From Sulfuriferula sp. (GTDB lineage: Bacteria > Pseudomonadota > Gammaproteobacteria > Burkholderiales > Sulfuriferulaceae), in assembly GCA_027311185.1 (NCBI GenBank), contig DAICZK010000106.1, forward strand, positions 1 to 5,275: a stretch of 5,275 bases of DNA, given 5' to 3'. This document shows, piece by piece, positions 1-5,275 of this stretch. The stretch's first letter is position 1. Each line of letters starts with the position of its first letter. The notes below the pieces were generated by a model, which saw only the letters and a list, made by a program, of their open reading frames with translations, made no database searches and was not told the DNA's origin. The translations under genes were made by a program, and so were the position numbers.

Positions 1-105
1 ACCTGGCTGCGCGCCACGCCCGACGCGGTGTTGACGGATTGCCTGGATCAGCGCCTGGAGCAGAGCCTGATTGCCGCGATTGGCGGGTTTCTGGATACGC
101 TCTGA
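1..105 (+). CDS. C-terminal end of an unrecognised protein (5' partial)
   Basis: Frame 1 is open from the first base to a TGA at 103-105 and encodes 34 residues, starting TWLRATPDAVLTDC and ending IGGFLDTL. The composition (Leu, Ala, Asp and Glu rich, with no stop in the frame) fits the helical C-terminus of a soluble protein. I do not recognise the family and cannot assign a function. It is tail-to-tail with the minus-strand EAL/HDOD gene, with only 7 bp between the two stop codons, and no intrinsic terminator is visible in that gap. Most of the gene lies upstream of the window, so the chance that this short open frame is spurious cannot be fully excluded, but the tight convergent packing makes a real gene end likely. 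Confidence 0.6.
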   Translation, partial: TWLRATPDAVLTDCLDQRLEQSLIAAIGGFLDTL

Positions 106-112
106 GCGCGAG

Positions 113-1465
113 TCATAGCGGAGTGGTTTCGGTCAGTACCAGCGCATTGATCATCGCGAGATTGACGTCGACCGAACTGATCAGGCAGCGCGCTGCAAGG
201 GCTTCAAGCGCGCCCTGATCGGCATTTTCGGCGGCCAGCGCCAATTGCAGCAATAGGCCGCCGCTTCCTTTGCGTTCGATCAGGGCGGTTTTGATCTCGG
301 CGCTTAATGTCAGCCGACTGATCGCCTGCTCGATCGGCTGGCGTGTCAGTTGATCGGTCAGCGAGAACAGTCCTATCAGGTAGGCGGCCTCCGGATCGAT
401 CTGTTGCAGACTTTTTCGGGCCAGGCTGTCGAGCAGAAGCGCGCGGCTCAGGGCGCGCCTGAGCGTGCCCAGCGTCGCGGCACTGGGCTCACGGCTAGTA
501 TGCAGCAGCAACGTCAGCCAGCGGTACAGGTCGTCGTGTTTGAAGCAAAGAACGGCTTGGGAGACCGAATTGATAGCAACATTCCTGTCAGCCAACGTAT
601 TGGCGTACCCAATCAATTGGTAGCTGAGTCTCGCGTCGGTTTTGACCAGCGACGCAATTTCAGTCATGTTCCGGCGGGCAATGACGCGATCGATGATATC
701 CAGCATGCGCAACCGGCTGATTTCGGTGGGGGCCGGCGTCCACTCGTGTACGCTATCGCAATAAGCGCCTTGAAACTCGTCGAATTTGAGTTTGTTGCAC
801 CAGTCCAGAGTTTCCTGACAGCCGATACGGGTGGCCATCAGCCTGTGCAGACTCAGCGCGCGCAAGGATCGAGCCGTTATGTCCAGCTCTGCGGCGTTGA
901 GTGTGCCGACGTCCAATCGTACTTCCTTGACCAGATCGACCACGGGAGCGGGCAATTGCGTGCCATAGCGATAGTTGATGACTAAACGAAACCCTTCGCG
1001 CTGACGTTTCCTGATCAACGGTAATACGGTCGGCAGCGCGTCGGCGCGGATGTCAAGGGCAAAGGTAATAAGCTGGCGCGGCAGGAAATCGATCTCTTTT
1101 GCATCGAGCGAGGCGGCGTCCAGATTGGCGAGGAGCGGATAGCGAGGCTGCCGCCCGTCTTCGGTGAGGGCGCATAGCGCGGCAATCAGGGTCGTATCGT
1201 CGCACTGGCGCAATTGCTGACCAGGAGCCTGCGGGTCGGGGTATGCAAGGCGGATGCGTGGAGTCAGTTCAATTGCCGTAATTTGTCCGGATCTGCCGTA
1301 AACGGCCTGCCGGTGGAGCAGACGTTCGAGGATATCGCTATGCTGCGACGAGGTGCCTGAGGTTTCAACCGCCAGCACATGGGTGGATATTCCGGCGCGG
1401 GCTTGGTCTATGGTGTTGATATTACGTTCTTTTTTTCGTTCTTTTGGCGAGGTGGCGGCTTTCAT
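113..1465 (-). CDS. Degenerate EAL domain + HDOD domain signalling protein (YuxH-like)
   Basis: This complete 450-codon gene starts at ATG (1463-1465) behind a GGAG five bases upstream. Residues 1-45 form a basic, Lys/Arg-rich extension (PKERKKERN). Residues about 46-235 resemble a decayed EAL phosphodiesterase domain: HRQAVYGRSGQITAIEL (51-67) stands where YuxH-type proteins have RQPIFD...GYEL, FALDI is at 135-139, VDLVKEVRLDV at 176-186, and LMATRIGCQETLDWC...FDEFQGAYC (209-236) replaces the AEKVET...FQGY region. The EAL triplet reads IEL and the Glu of the AEKVE-like motif is absent, so c-di-GMP hydrolysis is unlikely. Residues about 245-440 match HDOD, with MLDIIDRVIARRN, IASLVKTDARLSYQLIGYAN and the INSVSQAV helix. 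HDOD domains are HD-like but lack phosphohydrolase metal ligands and act in regulation. There is no signal peptide or membrane segment, so it should be cytoplasmic. The family assignment is firm; the partner and pathway are unknown. It is divergent from recJ. Confidence 0.86.
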   Translation of the reverse strand: MKAATSPKERKKERNINTIDQARAGISTHVLAVETSGTSSQHSDILERLLHRQAVYGRSGQITAIELTPRIRLAYPDPQAPGQQLRQCDDTTLIAALCALTEDGRQPRYPLLANLDAASLDAKEIDFLPRQLITFALDIRADALPTVLPLIRKRQREGFRLVINYRYGTQLPAPVVDLVKEVRLDVGTLNAAELDITARSLRALSLHRLMATRIGCQETLDWCNKLKFDEFQGAYCDSVHEWTPAPTEISRLRMLDIIDRVIARRNMTEIASLVKTDARLSYQLIGYANTLADRNVAINSVSQAVLCFKHDDLYRWLTLLLHTSREPSAATLGTLRRALSRALLLDSLARKSLQQIDPEAAYLIGLFSLTDQLTRQPIEQAISRLTLSAEIKTALIERKGSGGLLLQLALAAENADQGALEALAARCLISSVDVNLAMINALVLTETTPL

Positions 1466-1470
1466 CGTGA

Positions 1471-1474
1471 CTCC
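1471..1474 (-). promoter_or_regulatory. Ribosome binding site of the EAL/HDOD gene
   Basis: On the minus strand GGAG lies five bases before the ATG at 1465. This supports that ATG over later in-frame codons such as the GTG at codon 30, which has no comparable site. The long basic N-terminal extension is therefore probably translated. Confidence 0.6.
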
Positions 1475-1509
1475 ATGCGCTAGGTATTCGTGTATAGCCT
1501 TAAGCAGGG

Positions 1510-1515
1510 ATTATA
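1510..1515 (-). promoter_or_regulatory. -10 element of the EAL/HDOD gene promoter
   Basis: The minus strand reads GGGTATAATCCC, a perfect sigma-70 -10 hexamer about 45 bp upstream of the EAL/HDOD ATG. Transcription would begin near 1503, giving a leader of roughly 38 nt. The sequence 17 bp upstream (AGATGC at 1538-1533) does not resemble TTGACA, and no TG extended -10 is present. The promoter may therefore be weak or activator-dependent. The hexamer is seen; its use is inferred. Confidence 0.5.
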
Positions 1516-1608
1516 CCCGTAGTCGTCTGCCTGCATCTGGTTCCCATTCGGCAGCCGTAACACGGTGGTTGGCAGGAATGGTAAGATGCGGATTGCATTT
1601 TTCGGACT

Positions 1609-1640
1609 TGGACTGCGCAGTGTCGAAACCAACATATAAA
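1609..1640 (+). promoter_or_regulatory. Possible recJ promoter (weak)
   Basis: TATAAA at 1635-1640 matches the -10 consensus at five of six positions. The best upstream -35 match is TGGACT at 1609-1614 (four of six to TTGACA), but the 20-bp spacer is longer than ideal. If used, transcription would start around 1647 and leave a leader of about 10 nt before the recJ ATG. That would be consistent with the lack of a Shine-Dalgarno sequence there. This is a candidate only. Confidence 0.28.
1612..1621. repeat. Perfect 10-bp palindrome upstream of recJ
   Basis: ACTGCGCAGT is an exact dyad, ACTGC followed directly by GCAGT, with no extension of symmetry on either side. It is centred about 40 bp before the recJ ATG, between a weak -35-like TGGACT and the TATAAA. 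Such a site could be an operator half-pair for a dimeric regulator, but a 10-bp palindrome can also arise by chance and I recognise no known consensus in it. Confidence 0.3.
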
Positions 1641-1656
1641 CCAGTATTTGACAACC

Positions 1657-3390
1657 ATGCAGATTAGCTCGCGTCATTTCGATGCTGACGATGCGCACAG
1701 GCTGACCGCCGCTGGAGTCCATCCGGTGCTAGCGCGCGTGTATGCGGCTCGCGGCGTGAGCGCTGTCGAGCAGCTCGAAACGGAGCTGTCCCGTTTGCTG
1801 CATTTCGGCGCGCTGAAAAACATTAAGGCAATGGGCACCCGCCTTGCCGACGCGATTACGGTTCGAGAGCGCATTCTGGTAGTGGCGGATTACGATGCCG
1901 ACGGGGCCACGGCTTGCGCGCTGGCGGTACGCGGCTTCGCCCTGTTGGGACTGGAGGTCGATTATCTGGTTCCCAACCGCTTCGAATATGGTTACGGCCT
2001 GACCCCGGAAATTGTCCGTCTCGCCGCATTGCGGCAGCCGCAGATTATCGTTACAGTCGATAACGGCATCGCCAGTATCGACGGCGTGCAAACGGCCAGC
2101 ACGCTGGGGATGGAAGTACTGATTACTGACCATCATCTGCCCGGAGAGGTGTTGCCCGATGTGATCGTGAACCCCAATCAGCCGGGTTGCAGTTTTGAAA
2201 GCAAAGCTTTGGCGGGTGTGGGCGTGATGTTTTATGTGCTGCTCGCGGTGCGCGCGGAGCTCGCTGCGCGCGGCCTGTTTGCAGCGGGCAACCTGCCCAA
2301 TCTCGCGCAACTGCTCGATCTCGTCGCGCTTGGTACGGTGGCCGACGTGGTGCGGCTGGACGAAAATAACCGTGTGCTGGTCGAACAGGGCTTGCGGCGC
2401 ATGCGTCAGGGCCGCGCTTGCGTCGGCATCCTGGCCTTGTTTCGGGTGGCGAATCGGCCCATTGAAACCGCGAGCGCGGCAGACCTGGGGTTTATGATAG
2501 GCCCAAGACTCAATGCCGCCGGGCGTCTGGAGGATATGTCTCTTGGCATTGCCTGCCTGCTCAGCGCCGACGGCGAAACGGCCGCGACGCTGGCGCAACG
2601 TCTGCACGCGCTCAATGCCGAGCGCCGTGAAATCGAAGCCGACATGCAGGAGCAGGCGCTGCTGCATTTGCAGCAGGTCGTTCCGGGCGAAAATTATAGT
2701 CTGGTCATGTTCGACGCGGGCTGGCATCAGGGCGTCATCGGCATACTCGCGTCCCGGCTCAAGGACAAATTTCATCGCCCGGTCATCTGTTTTGCCCGCG
2801 GCAATGATGGCGAAATAAAAGGCTCGGGACGCTCGATCGCCGCCCTGCATTTGCGCGACGCGCTTGATCTGGTCGCCGAGCGCGCGCCGGGGCTGATTTT
2901 GAAATTAGGCGGTCATGCCGCGGCGGCCGGCCTGTCGATACGCGAAACCGGACTGAATGAATTCACCCGATTGTTCGAGGCCAGCATACGCCATTTCCTC
3001 ACCCCCGACGATCTCGCCAGTCGGGTGCAGACCGACGGCGATCTGGCCGCCGAAGATTTTACGGCGGGATTGGCGCAGGTTATCGCGAAGCAGGTCTGGG
3101 GTCAGGGATTCCCGGAGCCTGATTTTGAGGGCGTTTTTCGCGTCACTCAACAACGCATACTCAAGGACAAGCATCTGAAGCTGCAACTGGAGGCGGGCGG
3201 GGCGCGCTTCGACAGCATCCTGTTCAATCGGACAGATCGGCTACCCGATGTGATCCATGCCGTGTTTCGCCTCGAATTGAACAGTTACCAGGGACAGGAG
3301 CGCCTGCAGATCAGATTGCAGCACTGGCTTGCGCAGGAGAATTTTCGACTTCCCGACAATGCGGACACGCCCGTTGTATTTAATTTGTAA
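1657..3390 (+). CDS. recJ: Single-stranded-DNA-specific 5'-3' exonuclease RecJ
   Basis: RecJ degrades single-stranded DNA 5' to 3' in RecFOR recombination, mismatch repair and base-excision repair, using Mn/Mg ions. From the ATG the protein is 577 residues, the same length as E. coli RecJ. DHH phosphoesterase motifs are intact (ATG numbering): DYDADGATA at 78-86, VDNGIA at 134-139, DHH at 158-160 and GTVADVV at 226-232. The DHHA1 half carries GPRLNAAGRL (282-291), GWHQGVIGILASRL (355-368), GSGRSI (389-394) and GGHAAAAGLSI (418-428). The C-terminal OB-fold ends with RLELNSYQGQERLQIRL (538-554). An in-frame TTG at 1648 would add three residues. I prefer the ATG at 1657 because it gives the family length, but neither has a clear Shine-Dalgarno sequence. 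It stops 46 bp before the sensor kinase on the same strand, so some read-through co-expression is possible. The gene shows no truncation or missing catalytic residue. Confidence 0.97.
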   Translation: MQISSRHFDADDAHRLTAAGVHPVLARVYAARGVSAVEQLETELSRLLHFGALKNIKAMGTRLADAITVRERILVVADYDADGATACALAVRGFALLGLEVDYLVPNRFEYGYGLTPEIVRLAALRQPQIIVTVDNGIASIDGVQTASTLGMEVLITDHHLPGEVLPDVIVNPNQPGCSFESKALAGVGVMFYVLLAVRAELAARGLFAAGNLPNLAQLLDLVALGTVADVVRLDENNRVLVEQGLRRMRQGRACVGILALFRVANRPIETASAADLGFMIGPRLNAAGRLEDMSLGIACLLSADGETAATLAQRLHALNAERREIEADMQEQALLHLQQVVPGENYSLVMFDAGWHQGVIGILASRLKDKFHRPVICFARGNDGEIKGSGRSIAALHLRDALDLVAERAPGLILKLGGHAAAAGLSIRETGLNEFTRLFEASIRHFLTPDDLASRVQTDGDLAAEDFTAGLAQVIAKQVWGQGFPEPDFEGVFRVTQQRILKDKHLKLQLEAGGARFDSILFNRTDRLPDVIHAVFRLELNSYQGQERLQIRLQHWLAQENFRLPDNADTPVVFNL

Positions 3391-3407
3391 TATTGTCCGG
3401 CTATAAT
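3379..3407 (+). promoter_or_regulatory. Candidate promoter of the sensor kinase-response regulator operon
   Basis: A perfect TATAAT lies at 3402-3407, only 12 bp after the recJ stop and 29 bp before the kinase ATG. At a 17-bp spacing the -35 position reads TTTAAT (3379-3384), a poor match embedded in an A/T-rich stretch at the end of recJ. Transcription would begin near 3414, giving a leader of about 23 nt. It suggests that the kinase pair can be expressed independently of recJ. No terminator hairpin separates recJ from the kinase. Confidence 0.42.
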
Positions 3408-3436
3408 GTGCGATACCGTTCTTTTGGATTCGATCC

Positions 3437-4708
3437 ATGGAAAATATAGCGGAACTGAGTGTTGCCGTAGAGCCGTTAAGCCCGGACATTACGATAATGG
3501 ATGTCGGGGATATGTTCCTTGAGCGCACCTATGACCGGTTTCTTTCCCTGCCCGTCGTGCGCGACGGGCAGCCTGTGGGCACCATCAGCCGTTATAACGT
3601 ACAGAAAATTCTGATGGGTCGTTACGGCCGCGAGCTCCAGGGCGCGAAGTCGGTCGAGCGTTTCATGAATGCCGCACCCTTGATGGTCGCCGTGGATCGG
3701 CCGGTAGAGGAGGCCAGCCGCCACATCACGCGCAATATCGCGTTTCCCATTACCGAGGATTTTATCATTACCGACGGCGGCGATTATCACGGAGTAGGTT
3801 TCGTGATCAATCTGCTGCGCGGCCTGGAGGACAGGCTGGTGGTCAAGAACCAGTCGCTCGAACAGTCGTTTACGAAACTCAAGGCGTCGCAATCGCAACT
3901 GGTCCAGTCCGAGAAAATGGCCTCTCTGGGGCAAATGGTCGCGGGCGTCGCGCACGAAATCAATACGCCACTGGGCTACGTGCAAAACAATCTGGAAATG
4001 GCGCACGCCGCTTACGATCAGCTGGCTCGGCTGAACGAAGAGTACGAGCAACTGATGACCATGTTGCAGTCGCCAGAGGTGGAAGAAATAGCGATGCAGA
4101 TGCAGTTTGCCGAGGTTGAGGAGATGCGCGCAGATTTCGCGAACGCGTTTTCGCGCGACGAGATGCAAGGCCTGTTTTCGGATACCTTGTACGGCCTGAG
4201 ACAAATCTCGGAAATCGTGAGCAACCTGAAGAATTTCAGCCGGCTCGATCAGGCAGTGGTCAGCAATATCGATCTTAATCAGTGTGTGGAGAGCACGCTG
4301 GTGATCGCCAATAATCTCATCAAGAACAAGGTCGAGGTCATCCGCGACTTCGGTGTTCTGCCCAAGGTCAGTTGCGCGCCGTCGCAGATCAATCAGGTAC
4401 TGCTCAATCTGGTCAGCAATGCCGTACACGCGATTGAAGGTCGGGGGCGTATCATGATCAGCACGGTCAGCGACGGCCAGTATGTCCATATCATTGTCAA
4501 GGATAATGGCAAGGGTATTGCGGCGGAGCATCTGAGCAAGATTTTCGACCCATTTTTTACCACTAAACCGGTCGGCGAGGGCACGGGGCTCGGGCTTTCC
4601 ATCACCTTTAAAATCATTCGCGACCATCAGGGTTATATCCGGGTCAAATCCCGAGTCGGCAAGGGAACGGCATTTTGCGTGAGCCTCCCGATAGTCGGCC
4701 AATTCTGA
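3437..4708 (+). CDS. Cytoplasmic sensor histidine kinase with N-terminal CBS-like domain
   Basis: This 423-residue protein is a two-component kinase expected to autophosphorylate on His and pass phosphate to the downstream regulator. Residues about 10-130 form a CBS-like pair: SPDITIMDVG and LPVVRDGQPVGTISRYNV (38-55), then SVERFMNAAPLMVAVDRPVEEASRHI (72-97) and GDYHGVGFVINLL (115-127). Similar modules precede GGDEF/EAL domains in other proteobacterial proteins. A linker helix (about 129-160) leads to the H-box SEKMASLGQMVAGVAHEINTP with His173. A long helical insertion (about 189-245) precedes the second helix, RQISEIVSNLKNFSRLD (255-271). The ATP domain has the N-box NQVLLNLVSNAVHAI (319-333), DNGKG (356-360), FDPFFTTK (370-377) and EGTGLGLSI (381-389). 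All catalytic boxes are intact. No membrane segment or signal peptide is seen, so the signal should be intracellular; CBS domains commonly bind adenosyl ligands, but the ligand here is unknown. A weak GGA lies 8 bp before the ATG. Confidence 0.92.
   Translation: MENIAELSVAVEPLSPDITIMDVGDMFLERTYDRFLSLPVVRDGQPVGTISRYNVQKILMGRYGRELQGAKSVERFMNAAPLMVAVDRPVEEASRHITRNIAFPITEDFIITDGGDYHGVGFVINLLRGLEDRLVVKNQSLEQSFTKLKASQSQLVQSEKMASLGQMVAGVAHEINTPLGYVQNNLEMAHAAYDQLARLNEEYEQLMTMLQSPEVEEIAMQMQFAEVEEMRADFANAFSRDEMQGLFSDTLYGLRQISEIVSNLKNFSRLDQAVVSNIDLNQCVESTLVIANNLIKNKVEVIRDFGVLPKVSCAPSQINQVLLNLVSNAVHAIEGRGRIMISTVSDGQYVHIIVKDNGKGIAAEHLSKIFDPFFTTKPVGEGTGLGLSITFKIIRDHQGYIRVKSRVGKGTAFCVSLPIVGQF
3548..3571. 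repeat. Perfect inverted repeat (10-bp arms, 4-nt loop) inside the kinase gene
   Basis: CTGCCCGTCG (3548-3557) and CGACGGGCAG (3562-3571) are exact reverse complements around the loop TGCG. The stem is GC-rich and would fold strongly in the mRNA about 110 nt after the start codon. It encodes the turn LPVVRDGQP of the first CBS repeat. There is no T-run after it, so it is not a standard intrinsic terminator. It may be a by-product of GC-rich codons for a conserved protein motif. Confidence 0.55.
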
Positions 4709-4715
4709 ACAGTGC

Positions 4716-4721
4716 AGGAGG
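4716..4721 (+). promoter_or_regulatory. Strong ribosome binding site of the response regulator
   Basis: A perfect AGGAGG sits six bases before ATG 4728 and nine before the adjacent ATG 4731. It lies in the 19-bp gap after the kinase stop. Its strength contrasts with the weak site before the kinase and suggests that the regulator is made in excess of the kinase, as is usual for such pairs. Confidence 0.75.
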
Positions 4722-4727
4722 CGGGAC

Positions 4728-5275
4728 ATGATGGATCTGGCAGCGAAGCGATCGACTCTGGTTCAGGCTAAATCGGCTCAACCCGCCGATTCGCGCCCGA
4801 CTTTATTGTTTGTGGACGACGAAGAGCGGATATTGCGCTCTCTGCGCATGCTGTTTACCACAAATTTTCGCGTGCTGGTCACCACCAGCGGTTTCGAGGC
4901 GCTCGAACTACTCAAGCGCGAGAAAATTCACGTGCTCGTCAGCGATCAGCGCATGCCGCTCATGCTCGGCGTGGACCTGCTGCGCCAAGCGCGCGACATT
5001 GCGCCGAATACCATGCGCTTGCTCCTAACCGGTTATTCGGACATGGAGGCGATCATCGGTTCCATCAATGACGGCGAAGTATTCCGCTACATCAACAAGC
5101 CGTGGAACGCGGATGATATTCGCACCATCGTGAGCGAGGCGGCAAGCATAGCCCTGAGTCTGGAACGGGTAATGGCGAAACCGTCGGACCGGGCGGGTCA
5201 GCAAGTGCGTGGCGTCCTGCTGGTGGATGATTCCGCGGAGATCGCCAGGACACTCAAGGAATACCTGGACGAGAG
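4728..5275 (+). CDS. Tandem-REC response regulator (3' partial)
   Basis: The frame is open from ATG 4728 to the window end (182 codons). The alternative ATG at 4731 differs by one residue. After a 24-residue polar leader, residues about 25-145 form a complete receiver domain: TLLFVDDEERIL gives the acidic pocket Asp30-Asp31, VLVSDQRMP holds the phospho-acceptor Asp73, LLLTGYSD gives the switch Thr101, and VFRYINKPW gives Lys124. The RYINKPW ending is typical of receivers related to RpfG and HupR. After a short linker a second receiver begins with GVLLVDDSAEIARTL (162-176; Asp167-Asp168) and is cut off. This makes a REC-REC architecture whose output (for example HD-GYP, GGDEF, HDOD, a kinase core, or none) lies outside the window. 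Its position directly behind the CBS kinase, with a strong ribosome binding site, indicates that the two are partners. Confidence 0.9.
   Translation, partial: MMDLAAKRSTLVQAKSAQPADSRPTLLFVDDEERILRSLRMLFTTNFRVLVTTSGFEALELLKREKIHVLVSDQRMPLMLGVDLLRQARDIAPNTMRLLLTGYSDMEAIIGSINDGEVFRYINKPWNADDIRTIVSEAASIALSLERVMAKPSDRAGQQVRGVLLVDDSAEIARTLKEYLDE

Larger units (their letters stand above)
1466..1656. other. Divergent intergenic region between the EAL/HDOD gene and recJ
   Basis: These 191 bp separate two divergently transcribed genes and must carry both promoters. Seen directly: a perfect minus-strand TATAAT (1510-1515), a perfect 10-bp palindrome (1612-1621) and an A/T-rich TATAAA (1635-1640) just before recJ. 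Open frames crossing it on either strand have no ribosome binding site and no recognisable protein, and they overlap the flanking genes, so I treat the region as non-coding. No terminator-like hairpin with a T-run is visible. Confidence 0.7.

Noticed and set aside
98..108. CGCTC-T-GAGCG dyad at the end of the first gene as a terminator
   Set aside because: The loop would be only one base (three if the stem is shortened to four pairs) and no T-run follows on either strand.
350..985. A 211-codon plus-strand open frame opposite the EAL/HDOD gene
   Set aside because: It is a shadow of the real minus-strand gene; its product has no recognisable motif.
1480..1722. An 80-codon minus-strand open frame across the recJ upstream region
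   Set aside because: It overlaps the start of recJ and the promoter region of the EAL/HDOD gene, and its sequence looks like translated non-coding DNA.
2249..2274. Repeated TGCGCGCGG (two copies 16 bp apart) inside recJ
   Set aside because: It encodes part of the normal VRAELAARGL helix and reflects Ala/Arg codon bias; there is no sign of a functional repeat.
1729..2850. A 373-codon minus-strand open frame antisense to recJ
   Set aside because: It lies wholly within an unambiguous recJ, its translation is rich in His, Gln and Arg with no family resemblance, and no promoter or ribosome binding site is evident.
3835..3842. GCTGGTGG, the E. coli Chi octamer (also at 5219-5226)
   Set aside because: Two copies in about 5 kb of GC-rich coding DNA can arise from Leu-Val codons, and the Chi sequence of this organism is unknown; proximity to recJ is not evidence.
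3476..4729. A 417-codon open frame on the minus strand, antisense to the sensor kinase
   Set aside because: It mirrors the kinase codons of a GC-rich gene, has no recognisable domain, and overlaps a kinase with all catalytic boxes intact.

Overview
The window looks like a chromosomal segment of a Gram-negative bacterium, most likely a beta- (or gamma-) proteobacterium. The evidence is fairly GC-rich coding DNA, a RecJ of exactly the usual proteobacterial length, a YuxH-type EAL/HDOD protein, and a soluble CBS-histidine kinase paired with a response regulator. This is inference from gene content; no rRNA or other decisive taxonomic marker is present. I see no tRNA, rRNA, insertion sequence, CRISPR array or phage gene.

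Layout: (1) Bases 1-105 hold the last 34 codons of a plus-strand gene I do not recognise. (2) Seven bases later, convergent on the minus strand, lies a complete 450-codon gene (113-1465) for a protein with a degenerate EAL domain and a C-terminal HDOD domain. (3) A 191-bp divergent intergenic region (1466-1656) carries a perfect TATAAT for the minus-strand gene, a 10-bp perfect palindrome and a weak candidate promoter for recJ. (4) recJ (1657-3390) is intact, with all DHH and DHHA1 motifs and the OB-fold. (5) A 46-bp gap with another perfect TATAAT leads to a cytoplasmic CBS-HisKA-HATPase sensor kinase (3437-4708). (6) After 19 bp containing a perfect AGGAGG comes a response regulator (4728 to beyond 5275) with a complete REC domain and the beginning of a second one, cut by the window end.

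How the genes fit together: RecJ is a housekeeping 5'-3' single-strand DNA exonuclease. The kinase and response regulator are almost certainly co-translated partners, a phosphorelay with an intracellular input (CBS-like module, no membrane segments) and an output that lies outside the window. The EAL/HDOD protein is a likely catalytically dead scaffold of the kind often found in c-di-GMP and two-component networks, but nothing here links it directly to the kinase pair.

I do not see a clearly new system. The points most worth a second look are a perfect 10-bp-arm hairpin inside the kinase gene, an A7 slippery tract at codons 10-12 of the EAL/HDOD gene, the long acidic helical insertion in the kinase's dimerisation region, and the truncated REC-REC regulator.
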